Shown: positions 48,214 through 57,100 of the stretch, in pieces
How positions within the stretch are numbered: position 1 is the stretch's first letter
Layout: the number at the start of each line of letters is the position of its first letter
Source of the DNA: Sinomicrobium pectinilyticum
Lineage (GTDB): Bacteria; Bacteroidota; Bacteroidia; Flavobacteriales; Flavobacteriaceae
Assembly (NCBI RefSeq): GCF_003725735.1
Contig: NZ_RJTM01000096.1
Location: forward strand, 1 to 58,352
Length of the DNA: 58,352 nt
Direction: 5' to 3'
Program-made: the position numbers and the translations under genes
The notes under the pieces: model-generated
What the model saw: the letters and a program-made list of their open reading frames with translations, nothing else
What the model was told of the DNA's origin: nothing
The model's database searches: none

Positions 48214-48729
48214 ATGTCTCTTTCATTCAAAAAATGTACTACGGCCCACCTGGATGTCCTGTTAAAATTATCCAAAATCACCTTTACGGAGACCTATGCC
48301 GCTCAAAACGATCCTGAAGATTTTAAATCATACATGGAAAAGGCTTTTGCCCGCGAACTGGTACAAAAAGAACTGCAAAATGGCCTTTCCTTTTTTTACC
48401 TAGCTTATGATGACGGGGAGCCGGTAGGATATTTTAAACTTAATCCCGCAGGGGCCCAGACCGATATCAACGAGCCCGGGACTATGGAACTGGAACGTAT
48501 TTACCTGCTCCGGTCGGCCCAAGGCAAAAAACTGGGGAACGACCTCATCCGGAAAGCCATAGAGATCAGCCGGGAACAAAACGCCGCTTATATGTGGTTG
48601 GGAGTGTGGGATCAAAATACCAGGGCTATTGCATTTTACGAAAGAAACGGTTTTGTGAAATTCGGCGAGCACCCCTTTGTCATAGGTGAGGCCAAACAGA
48701 CGGACTGGCTGATGAAAATCCCCCTTTAA
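48214..48729 (+). CDS. GNAT-family N-acetyltransferase
   Basis: A 171-residue GCN5-type acetyltransferase. The acetyl-CoA loop is LRSAQGKKLGNDLI, preceded by strand MELERIYL; motif B follows with NTRAIAFYERNGF. Substrate is unknown; it resembles the broad polyamine/small-molecule GNAT group. It lies 1.2 kb upstream of the graspetide precursor. Cyanobacterial microviridins are N-acetylated by a GNAT, so a link is possible, but two unrelated-looking genes intervene. Confidence 0.9.
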   Translation: MSLSFKKCTTAHLDVLLKLSKITFTETYAAQNDPEDFKSYMEKAFARELVQKELQNGLSFFYLAYDDGEPVGYFKLNPAGAQTDINEPGTMELERIYLLRSAQGKKLGNDLIRKAIEISREQNAAYMWLGVWDQNTRAIAFYERNGFVKFGEHPFVIGEAKQTDWLMKIPL

Positions 48730-48782
48730 AGTTTCTCATACAGGTAACAAAACATTATTAACCTCTTATATTCTACGAAAAA

Positions 48783-49358
48783 ATGAAAAGAATTACGGTT
48801 TACTGCGGTTCCAACGACGGAAACGACCCGGTTTATAAAGCACAGGCCTTTTTGCTGGGAAAAACCCTGGCCCAGCGAAATATAGAACTCATTTATGGCG
48901 GGGCCCACGTAGGGCTTATGGGCGCCATCGCGGACGGGGCCCTTGGCGAGGGCGGAAAAGTAACGGGGGTATTGCCCGGTTTTCTGCGAAATAAAGAGAT
49001 CGCACATGAAAAACTCACAGAACTTTTACTGGTGGAAACGATGTCGCAACGAAAAATTAAAATAGAAGAGCTGGCAGACGGTATCATAGCCCTCCCCGGG
49101 GGATACGGAACCCTTGACGAGCTTTTCGAGGCCCTTACCAACGCACAATTACAATTACACCGAAAGCCGGTCGGCTTGTTGAATACAGAAGGTTTCTATG
49201 ACGGACTGGTACAATTACTGGATACCATGACCTCGCGGGGACTGCTAAAAGAAGTGAACCGGAATATGCTGCTCGTAAGCGAAGATATCGATGAACTTCT
49301 GGACAAAATGAGCCGTTATATCGCTCCTTCGGTAAGTAAATGGATAGGAAAAAATTAA
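48783..49358 (+). CDS. LOG-family protein (TIGR00730)
   Basis: A 191-residue Rossmann-fold protein of the lysine-decarboxylase-like/LOG family, whose members release adenine-type bases from nucleoside 5'-monophosphates (cytokinin-activating phosphoribohydrolase). The signature PGGYGTLDE is present, with YGGAHVGLMGAIAD near residue 40. It is of normal length. The biological substrate in this organism is not known. Confidence 0.92.
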   Translation: MKRITVYCGSNDGNDPVYKAQAFLLGKTLAQRNIELIYGGAHVGLMGAIADGALGEGGKVTGVLPGFLRNKEIAHEKLTELLLVETMSQRKIKIEELADGIIALPGGYGTLDELFEALTNAQLQLHRKPVGLLNTEGFYDGLVQLLDTMTSRGLLKEVNRNMLLVSEDIDELLDKMSRYIAPSVSKWIGKN

Positions 49359-49366
49359 ACCTCCCT

Positions 49367-49771
49367 ATGCTCCGTCTGAACAAAATACACCATATAGCAA
49401 TTATTTGCTCGGATTATGAAATATCCAAAGCCTTTTATACCGGCATATTGGGCCTTACCATCCTGAAAGAAACCTACAGAACGGAAAGAAAGTCCTATAA
49501 ACTCGACCTCGCCCTGAACGATAATTATGTTATCGAACTCTTCTCGTTTCCCCATCCCCCGTCCCGTATTTCCCGGCCGGAGGCCACGGGACTTCGACAT
49601 CTCGCTTTTGAGGTGGACAACCTGGAGAGAGCACTGGAAATATTGCGCAAAAACGGTATTGAGACCGAGGGTATCCGTACAGATATCCTTACCGGTAAAA
49701 GGTTTACTTTCTTTCCGGACCCGGACGGGCTTCCCCTGGAACTTTATGAATCCAATTATCATCCTGATTGA
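49367..49771 (+). CDS. VOC-family (glyoxalase-like) protein
   Basis: A 134-residue vicinal-oxygen-chelate fold protein. It opens with NKIHHIAIICSDYEISKAFY, with a metal-ligand His, and has a second half with LRHLAFEVDNLERALE and a closing FFPDPDGLPLELYE supplying the last Glu. Similar to the SMU1112c/YaeR-type glyoxalase-related group. I used the ATG at 49367; an upstream in-frame ATG at 49340 would overlap the LOG gene by 19 bases. Confidence 0.9.
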   Translation: MLRLNKIHHIAIICSDYEISKAFYTGILGLTILKETYRTERKSYKLDLALNDNYVIELFSFPHPPSRISRPEATGLRHLAFEVDNLERALEILRKNGIETEGIRTDILTGKRFTFFPDPDGLPLELYESNYHPD

Positions 49772-49907
49772 GAAAATATCATTTGCAGCACCATATGATT
49801 GATGTTATCAAACTTTTAACATATTAACAGTGTATTTTTTGCAACCTTTCTTTCTTTTGTGCATCATTTAAATATTAAAATAAGTATTAACCCCAAATTT
49901 TTCTATC

Positions 49908-50150
49908 ATGAAAAAAGAAAACAAAGGCCTTAAAAAGCCGTTTTTCGCAAATTTCCTGGAGCATCAGGTATCCGGAGAGGAACAAGAAAGTGTACAGGGT
50001 GGTACTACCCTTAAATTCCCTTCCGATCAGGAAGAGGATGGAAGCGGCATTACATCCACCATTACCAAACCGGTCCTGGACCAGGACGGCGGAGGTGATG
50101 TAACCCAGAAGTTCCCTTCGGATGACGATGAAGAGGGGGATATCATGTAG
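49908..50150 (+). CDS. Microviridin-type graspetide precursor, multi-core
   Basis: An 80-residue precursor of a ribosomally made omega-ester/amide peptide. Leader: KKPFFANFLEHQ (residues 9-20) matches the PFFARFLE recognition helix of microviridin precursors. A GG pair (31-32) precedes core 1, T34-L-K36-F-P-S39-D40-Q-E42-E43-D, which fits the microviridin TxKYPSDxEE pattern. Core 2, T66-Q-K68-F-P-S71-D72-D-D74-E75-E, repeats it with Asp74 where Glu is usual. Between them, residues 49-60 (TSTITKPVLDQD) look like a degenerate third repeat. By family precedent, Thr-Asp and Ser-Glu esters plus a Lys-Glu amide would form in each full core. The products are typically serine-protease inhibitors. Confidence 0.93.
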   Translation: MKKENKGLKKPFFANFLEHQVSGEEQESVQGGTTLKFPSDQEEDGSGITSTITKPVLDQDGGGDVTQKFPSDDDEEGDIM

Positions 50151-50176
50151 AACAACGAGATTTATCTCTGTGACAC

Positions 50177-50206
50177 GACAATAGCCTTTCGGGGCTATTG
50201 TCTTTT
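50177..50206 (+). terminator. Terminator/attenuator after the precursor gene
   Basis: A 10-bp perfect stem GACAATAGCC / GGCTATTGTC with a 6-base loop, followed by four T. It lies 26 bases after the precursor stop and 38 bases before the first ligase gene, so partial read-through would give excess precursor over enzymes. Confidence 0.8.
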
Positions 50207-50243
50207 AATGTCCCGTTCTTAACCATAAAAACATCAGCCCCCG

Positions 50244-51215
50244 ATGATTTTACTCCTTACCCATAGCAAAGACCATTACACCATAGATATAGTCCGGAAA
50301 AAATGTGAAGCCCTCGGCAAAGAAACTTTCCGGATGGACACCGATCTTTTCTCCCATCAATCACGTTTCAGTTATACCTGCGGCAACAGCCGGAAAGACC
50401 TCTTCTGGTCGGTCGGGGACCGGGGTTTTTCCGTTAAGGATATCGAAGCGGTCTGGTACCGGAAACTCTGGTCTGTTCACCCACCCCGGGACCTCGCCCC
50501 GGAATATCACAAAATATACACCCAGGAGTACGGCACCATGCGAAACATCTTCTTCGAATCGCTCCGGCACCTTCCCTGGATGAATCCCATGACCAGGGAC
50601 CATGAAGTGAGCAAGGACAAACTGGAGCAGTTACAGACAGCTTCCCTGCACGGACTGGAAATCCCGAAAAGCCTGTTTTCCAACGATCCGGAAAAGGCCA
50701 GGTCATTTTTTTACGAGGATTGCAAAGGAAAAATGATCGCTAAACTCCACGGCTCCCTGTCCAGAAGTATGCAGGGAGATGCTCCTTTCTTTCCGACCAC
50801 ATCTATTACCGAAAAGGACCTGGAGCGACTTGACGTACTTCCGCTCTGCCCTATGATTTTTCAGGAAATGATCCCGAAAGCCTATGAACTCCGCATCATT
50901 TATGTGGACGGAAACTTTTTTACCGGGAAGATCGATGTGGGAGATTCGGTACGGGGGAAAACGGATTGGAGGATTGCTACGGACCAGAATATTGTATGGG
51001 AGCCTTACACGTTGCCGGATGACATCCGCACCTCCCTCACCCGAATGATGCAGGCAACGGGACTGTTCTTCGGAGCCCTGGATATGATCCGGCATAAAGA
51101 CGGACGTTACATCTTCCTGGAAGTAAATCCCCAGGGAGAATGGGGCATGTTGCAACGCGACCTCGGTTATCCCATCGGGGAGACCATAGCGGAAAAACTG
51201 GTAGCGAGAATTTAA
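50244..51215 (+). CDS. MvdC/MdnB-type ATP-grasp peptide ligase (amide forming)
   Basis: A 323-residue ATP-grasp enzyme predicted to make the Lys-Glu/Asp amide cross-link of the graspetide. It starts MILLLTHSKDHYTID and contains KMIAKLHGSLSRSMQG, CPMIFQEMIPKAYELRIIYV and FLEVNPQGEWGMLQRD, close to what I remember of MdnB (VAKLLTALSRSMEG, FLEVNPTGEWGML). The metal/ATP ligands E-V-N of the C-terminal ATP-grasp loop are kept. It is 19 bases upstream of the second ligase. The amide role is from homology only. Confidence 0.9.
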   Translation: MILLLTHSKDHYTIDIVRKKCEALGKETFRMDTDLFSHQSRFSYTCGNSRKDLFWSVGDRGFSVKDIEAVWYRKLWSVHPPRDLAPEYHKIYTQEYGTMRNIFFESLRHLPWMNPMTRDHEVSKDKLEQLQTASLHGLEIPKSLFSNDPEKARSFFYEDCKGKMIAKLHGSLSRSMQGDAPFFPTTSITEKDLERLDVLPLCPMIFQEMIPKAYELRIIYVDGNFFTGKIDVGDSVRGKTDWRIATDQNIVWEPYTLPDDIRTSLTRMMQATGLFFGALDMIRHKDGRYIFLEVNPQGEWGMLQRDLGYPIGETIAEKLVARI

Positions 51216-51234
51216 ATCCCAAAATCACCCACCT

Positions 51235-52260
51235 ATGCAAAAAATATTAATCATCACCCATTCCAAAGACAATGCCTCCGTTTCTGCCGTATCCGGTTTT
51301 TTAAAAGAATCGGGGGCACTGGTCATTCGTTTTAATGTAGATGAATACCCGTTGAAATACCGACTCAGCAGCCGTTTCGAAAACAATACATGGCAGATTT
51401 TTCTGGACACTGACGGGAAGCGGGAGTCCCTTCATGATATCACAGCCGTATGGTACCGCCGAAGCCATAACCTTGCTGCCGGACTACATCATATACTGGA
51501 AGGTACTTATCTTACCAGTGTGCAGAAGGAGATACGGCGTACCCTTTTCGGAATGCTGGAAAGTATGCCTTGTTTCCAGATAGACAGGTTCAGCAAGTAC
51601 CGCCGGCTGGACAGTAAGGAAGAACAAATGAAAATAGCGTCTTCCCTGGGGCTTCGCATACCGGATACCTGTATCACCAACGATCCGGAAGAAGCGCGCG
51701 ATTTTGTACGGTCGCACCCGCAGGGAGCCATCGTTAAGATGCAGAGTTCTTTTGCCATATACCAAGAAGGCAGGGAACATGTAGTGTTTACCAATGTAGT
51801 ATCCGACAAAGATCTGGACGCCATAGATACTCTTCAGTACTGCCCCATGCAATTCCAGGAAAAGCTGGAAAAAGTCCGCGAATTACGGGTGACCATAATA
51901 GGAGATGCCGTGTTTACCTATGCCATAGATTCCCGAAAACTGGAAAATGCAAAGATCGATTGGCGCCGGGAAGGGAATACCCTTCTCCATGACTGGGAAC
52001 CTTATGACCTGCCGAAAGATATCAGGGAAAAATTACTTCGGTTAATGGATGTTTACCAGGTCAATTACGGGGCCATAGATATTATAGTTACCCCGCAGGA
52101 CGAATATTATTTCCTGGAGATCAATGCCGCCGGGGAATATCTCTGGCTCGACCGGCTTGCCAATGGTACCATCTCCGGACACCTGGCCAAAGTACTGACG
52201 GGAGAAGCATACCGCAGGTATACCCCGGCCATTCAGATGATCGGGCAGCCACAATCATAA
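51235..52260 (+). CDS. MvdD/MdnC-type ATP-grasp peptide ligase (ester forming)
   Basis: A 341-residue ATP-grasp enzyme predicted to form the omega-esters between Thr/Ser and Asp/Glu side chains of the precursor. Diagnostic segments shared with remembered MdnC are SSFAIYQEGREHVVFTN, CPMQFQEKLEKVRELRVTII, IDWRREGNTLLHDWEPYDLP and NYGAIDIIVTP, followed by FLEINAAGEYLWL, where MdnC has FLEINPVGEFFWL. ATP/Mg ligands are intact. The C-terminus is about 15 residues longer than the first ligase. A terminator follows. Confidence 0.92.
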   Translation: MQKILIITHSKDNASVSAVSGFLKESGALVIRFNVDEYPLKYRLSSRFENNTWQIFLDTDGKRESLHDITAVWYRRSHNLAAGLHHILEGTYLTSVQKEIRRTLFGMLESMPCFQIDRFSKYRRLDSKEEQMKIASSLGLRIPDTCITNDPEEARDFVRSHPQGAIVKMQSSFAIYQEGREHVVFTNVVSDKDLDAIDTLQYCPMQFQEKLEKVRELRVTIIGDAVFTYAIDSRKLENAKIDWRREGNTLLHDWEPYDLPKDIREKLLRLMDVYQVNYGAIDIIVTPQDEYYFLEINAAGEYLWLDRLANGTISGHLAKVLTGEAYRRYTPAIQMIGQPQS

Positions 52261-52288
52261 ACGATGGCAATACCATACGATATATAAA

Positions 52289-52312
52289 AAGAGGCACCCC
52301 AGGATGCCTCTT
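52289..52312. terminator. Bidirectional terminator
   Basis: An 8-bp stem AAGAGGCA / TGCCTCTT with an 8-base loop, flanked by an A run on the left and T-rich sequence on the right. It serves the graspetide operon (plus) and the converging beta-barrel gene (minus). Confidence 0.7.
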
Positions 52313-52341
52313 CAATTTCATATGATATCCATATCCGTGGA

Positions 52342-54096
52342 TTACATATCGAACTTATAGGTTACCCCTCCCAGTATCTGGAATCCCTGAACCTGGTAGT
52401 TCATCCACCTGGTATACTGATTATTTGCTATATTATTGGCTTTTGCAAAAACCGACAGTTGATCGTTAAAGCGGTATCCCAGGCGGGCATTAACATCAAA
52501 ATAACTGTCCAGTTCCACTATCTGTGGTTCTGCGGTCATTAAGGACTCCGGTACATACAGGTCCTTTCGCCGGCCTACAAAAAATATGTTGGCCCCGGCA
52601 AACCAATGCTCCCCGATCTGGTAATCTCCGAAGAAAGATCCCTGTACTATGGGAAGGTTCCACGCCTCCTGTTCGTTATCCGTATCATAACCGGATATTT
52701 CGGCATTGACACCGAGTGTAAGATTACGGTCTATATCCGCATGGATTTCTCCGAAAGCGGAATATGTGGTGACATCATCATATATCACTCCGAAGGAATT
52801 TCCGTAAACATACCCCTGGTTTTCATTGCCGGCAACATTAACCTGGTTGGCGCGAAACAGCGGTTTATTATTTTCTGCCCGGTAAGAGCCTTTTATATTA
52901 TACCCTATACTGGAAGACAGTTTCCCTTTCATCCCAACATAGGCATCGTATTGCCTGTCCGTAGGGGTAATCCCTAAGGTAGGGGACACGAAAAAGTTCT
53001 CCTGAACAAGATCGTAATAAGAATTCTGGTCCAGGCCGCCCACCACACCTCCGTAGAGGGTCACGAATTCTTCCACAAGGCGATAAGATGCTTTTACCTG
53101 CGGGTAGATATAAAAGTCATTATCATCATTCTCGATATCCATACCATAGAAAACAGATGCTCCAAGACTTATGCTAAAGTCTTCTCCATCTATTACCAGG
53201 TTGGGATTTACTCCCAAAAGCAGATTACTGTATTTCCATTTTTCATCGGTAAAGTATCCGCGTTTGAATTCCCCCCCTACATAATCGGCAAAAACGTGGG
53301 TGGTGATCAGTTCTTCCCCTACGGGGAATTGAAAAGAAGGGTTCAGAAGGGCCCTGTTTTCCCCGGAATCGTGGGCATCCCAGAAACGTCTTAAAGTAAA
53401 TTCTCCCCCGGTGAATACAGATTCGTCTATAGCTTCGAGGTTACCTCCCACGGCAGCGGTATAATAAGTTTGTCTTTCATCTATACCATCTATCACAGCC
53501 TGACCGAAACCGGCCTGTTCCGGTAAACCGTACCAGTTATAGATCTGGTGCCGGAAGCTGCCGCTCACACCCCAGCGATAAAAACGACCTGCATTTCTGT
53601 ACGCCGCTTCCAGCTTGGTGTCGAAAAACTTGGTATCCAGTTCCGTTTCGTCCAGTTGCCCCTGTGCAGAGTGGTGGTTGAGCCCGATATCGAAGGACTG
53701 ATCTTTAGTGATCTCCCTGCTGGTATAAAAATCGAGCAGAGCCGTACTGTAATTCCCCAGTCCGAGGGAAACGTAAGTATTGTACAGCATATCCCGTTTT
53801 TTCTTTTCTATCCCGGAAACCTTCCCTTTGGCGGGAACGAACGTCGACGCTACGGGAACGGAAAAAATGCTGTAATTTATCTCCTTTTTCTTTAACAATG
53901 TGGAATCGTCCAGCGCCGGAACCTCACGCACTTTAAAAGCGTCGGAGATATTTGCCTTATACGGCCTTACCACATCTACCGTTTCCGTACCTATATTCTC
54001 CTTCTCCTGGGCAAAGCCAGGTGACAGGGAAAGGAAGACAAATGCCAGTGACCACAAATATTTATTCCCCGGTATTCCCGGCTGTCGTTTCTTCAT
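52342..54096 (-). CDS. TonB-receptor-like outer-membrane beta-barrel protein
   Basis: A 584-residue outer-membrane protein: signal peptide ending near PGFAQ, a short N-terminal region with ETVDVVRPYKANISDAF, then long alternating strands ending VTYKFDM. It lacks a recognisable plug domain and carboxypeptidase-like domain, so it resembles the barrel half of a TonB-dependent receptor rather than a full one. The start at 54096 gives a normal signal peptide (MKKRQPGIPGNKYLWSLAF); the longer in-frame start does not. It follows the large TPR gene by 95 bases, and the pair probably works together at the outer membrane. Confidence 0.8.
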   Translation of the reverse strand: MKKRQPGIPGNKYLWSLAFVFLSLSPGFAQEKENIGTETVDVVRPYKANISDAFKVREVPALDDSTLLKKKEINYSIFSVPVASTFVPAKGKVSGIEKKKRDMLYNTYVSLGLGNYSTALLDFYTSREITKDQSFDIGLNHHSAQGQLDETELDTKFFDTKLEAAYRNAGRFYRWGVSGSFRHQIYNWYGLPEQAGFGQAVIDGIDERQTYYTAAVGGNLEAIDESVFTGGEFTLRRFWDAHDSGENRALLNPSFQFPVGEELITTHVFADYVGGEFKRGYFTDEKWKYSNLLLGVNPNLVIDGEDFSISLGASVFYGMDIENDDNDFYIYPQVKASYRLVEEFVTLYGGVVGGLDQNSYYDLVQENFFVSPTLGITPTDRQYDAYVGMKGKLSSSIGYNIKGSYRAENNKPLFRANQVNVAGNENQGYVYGNSFGVIYDDVTTYSAFGEIHADIDRNLTLGVNAEISGYDTDNEQEAWNLPIVQGSFFGDYQIGEHWFAGANIFFVGRRKDLYVPESLMTAEPQIVELDSYFDVNARLGYRFNDQLSVFAKANNIANNQYTRWMNYQVQGFQILGGVTYKFDM

Positions 54097-54191
54097 ATCT
54101 GATCTTCGGGCATTGCTTTTTGTCTCTTCGGTACAATACCCGGATTTCCCGGTATTACTATATATATGATACATTATACTGGTATGGAATT

Positions 54192-57100
54192 TTAATTATT
54201 ATTCGGATTTACGGAAGAATTCCGCTTGGCCTCTTCTCCCTTGATACGCGACAGTTCATTACGGGCTTCGAGGACAACGTCCGGGTAATCTTCGAAATTA
54301 TTGATAACACTTTCCAGTATGTAGGTAGCCTGGAAGGCATCGTCCATAGCATAAAAGTTCTTCGCCATCAACACTAATCCCTTAGCCCCGAATTCCTTAT
54401 ATCCGGAATAATCGCTGGCCAGTTTTTGTATGCTTTTGTTGGAAGCTTCATAAGCCCCTTCTTTGTTTTTAAAATAAGCGTCGTAGTAAAGGGCTTCGGC
54501 AGCCAGGGAACCGGTAGCTATTTTTCCTACTTCGGCATATGCCTTTTTTGCGGCAGCTTCGTCTCCTGTTTCTATGGCAGCACGGGCTATCATGGTGTGG
54601 GCATCACTTTTTATCCTGTTGTCCGTATTGTCATTACGCAGCACTTCCTGTGCATAACGGATAGCCTCGGGGTAATTCTTAAGTTCGTAATTGGCTTTCA
54701 TCAGATTGGATCGTGCAAAAATCAGGTTTTGTGACGATCCGGAAACTTCTTCCAATTGTTTTAAAACGGGAATGGCTTTCCGGTAATTATCTTCGTCCAG
54801 GAAAATCTGCCCCAGGCGGGTCAGGCTCTGCTCCGTGAATTCGTTTCTTCCCTGCTCCGTCACTTTCTCGTAATGGGATACTGCCCGGGCTTTATCCCCT
54901 TTCAGGAAATAGGACTGCGCAGTATAAAAATGGGCTTCGAGAGCGTGTAATCCTTTCGGGAATTTATTCAGATAGGCCTCAAATCCTTTAATGGCTTCCG
55001 CCGTATTATTTTGTGCATATTGTTTTTCTGCCGATTCGAAAGTGGCATTGTCCAGTTCGGCATCGGTTACTTCTACAAAATCGAGTCCTTTTACCCAACT
55101 GGCGTATTCGTCTACCCTGCCCATGTCCACATAAATAAGTTTTGCTGTGGATACGGCCTGCAACGCTTCAGGCGTATCAGGATAATAATTTACGACACTT
55201 CGGAATTTTTCCAGGGCCTTATCGTTCTCTTCGGCATTATAATATACAAGCCCTTCACGCAGCATGCTTTTTGGAACATACGGGCTGAGCGGGTATTCTT
55301 TTATCAGGCGGTTGTATATCCCCACACCTGCAGACACCTGGTTTTGCGCAACATAAGTATTCCCCAGTTCATACATAGCATCATCCCTCAGGTCGGAGTC
55401 GGGATAATTTTTTATGAACTTATCGAGTTCTTCGATCTTGGTAGGTGTACGGTCCACAAAACCGTAGCTGATCGCCTTCTGGAAATGTGCATAATCGGTA
55501 TGTGCTTCCTTCATGGCTATGGCTTTATTGTATGCTTCCATAGCCGGCCAGTATTTTCCGACTACAAAATAACTGTCTCCGAGACGCAGCCAGGCATCAC
55601 TGACCCTTTCACGATCCTGTCCCGTGTTATCTTCAAGGTACCTTTCCAGGTACGTGATGGCCTGATCGTAATTTTTCTGTTTAAAATAGGTATACCCCAA
55701 CTGGTAATTCACCCGGTCGTACTCAGGAGTTACGGGCGCGGCAGGGCTATTGATAAAATCTTTAAAGTCTACGATCGCCTGATCGTATTTATTGGATAAA
55801 TACGCAGTCTCTCCCCGCCAGTAAATGGCCCTGGCCAGGTAGTTCCGGTTCTGCGGTTCCTTGGCCGACTTGTCGAAATATTCTCCGGCCTCTTCATATT
55901 TTCCATCCCGGAACAGCTCCACACCACGGTAAAAAGCAACTTTCTGATATGTCTCTTTATTGCTGTATGAATTGTTCTTCTGCAGTACCTGTAGTGCGGC
56001 ATCATAGTCTTTTGAGGTCACATACGAATCCACCAGCAGACCTTCGATCTCCTGCTTGTATCCGGAACCGGGATATTTTTCTATAAAGGACAACAGCACT
56101 TCGGGCACACTTTGGTAAGGGTTGCCTATATCATAGCTCAGCCTGGCATAATTGAGAAGCGCATCTTCCTGAATCCTTTCGTCAAAATCCATCTGAGAGG
56201 CATTGCGAAAAGCATTCAGGGCCTGCTGTTTTTTATCGGTTTTCAGGTAACACTCTGCCAAGTGATAATAAGCGTTCTGTGCCACAAAATCGTTCCCTCC
56301 CACAATTTTATTAAACTGGCTTATGGCATTTTCATAGTCATCCTGCTTGTAATACGCATACCCCAGCTGGTAGAAATCCGTATTGTTCCACTTCCCCTGC
56401 TTCCCCTTATACGCCTTCAGATAAGGTACTGCAGCTTCATATTGCTTCAGGTTGAAATAGCTTTCGCCTATGATCTTGTTGAGCTCGGATACCTCATTCG
56501 GGCCCGATTTGGGTAATTGCTCCTTTGCCAGCCGTATGGCTTCCTCGAACTTACCGGCTTTAAAATTCATGTCTGCCTGGTAGTAGGACAGGTTCTTGCT
56601 GAGTTCTTCTTCGCCCGAAACCTGTTCGAAGTACTGATTGGCTTCATTGTAATCATCCCCTTCATATGCCATGTATCCAAGGTAATACTTAGCCCTGGGC
56701 CCGTACTCTTCGGAAGTCGCCACCCGGTTCAGATAAGTTTTGGCATCGGCATAGCGTTTCACGGTAAAAAGTGCATAGCCTTTTTTAAAGTTAAAGGCAT
56801 CGCGTTCTTTGGCACTCATTCCCTGGTCTTCGGCCTTGCTGTACCACTTGAGTGCCTGCGGGTACTTTCCGTTGGAAAAATAATAATCTCCCGCATCAAT
56901 GTAAGCCGTATTCCGTTTGGTAGAGGTAGGATAATTCCTTACAAAATTTTCCATCAGTTTGTCCGCTCCTAATTGTTCCAGGCGGATAGCACTTCCGGCA
57001 ACATAATAAGCGCTGTTTGCTTCCACTTCCTCATCTTTCGTCTGCATTTTCACTTTTTCAAATGCAAGCTGGGCGGCGCGGTACTGTTTGTTGTTATACA

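Noticed and set aside
49838-49859. Promoter for the graspetide precursor (TTTG and TTCTTTTG)
   Set aside because: The -7-like box misses the A of TAnnTTTG and the spacing to the TTTG is about 10 instead of 17-20 bases, so I do not list it as a feature.
55011-55799. Plus-strand frame of 262 codons within the TPR gene
   Set aside because: Antisense to regular TPR repeats; Ile/Phe/Tyr-rich shadow translation without signal or motif.
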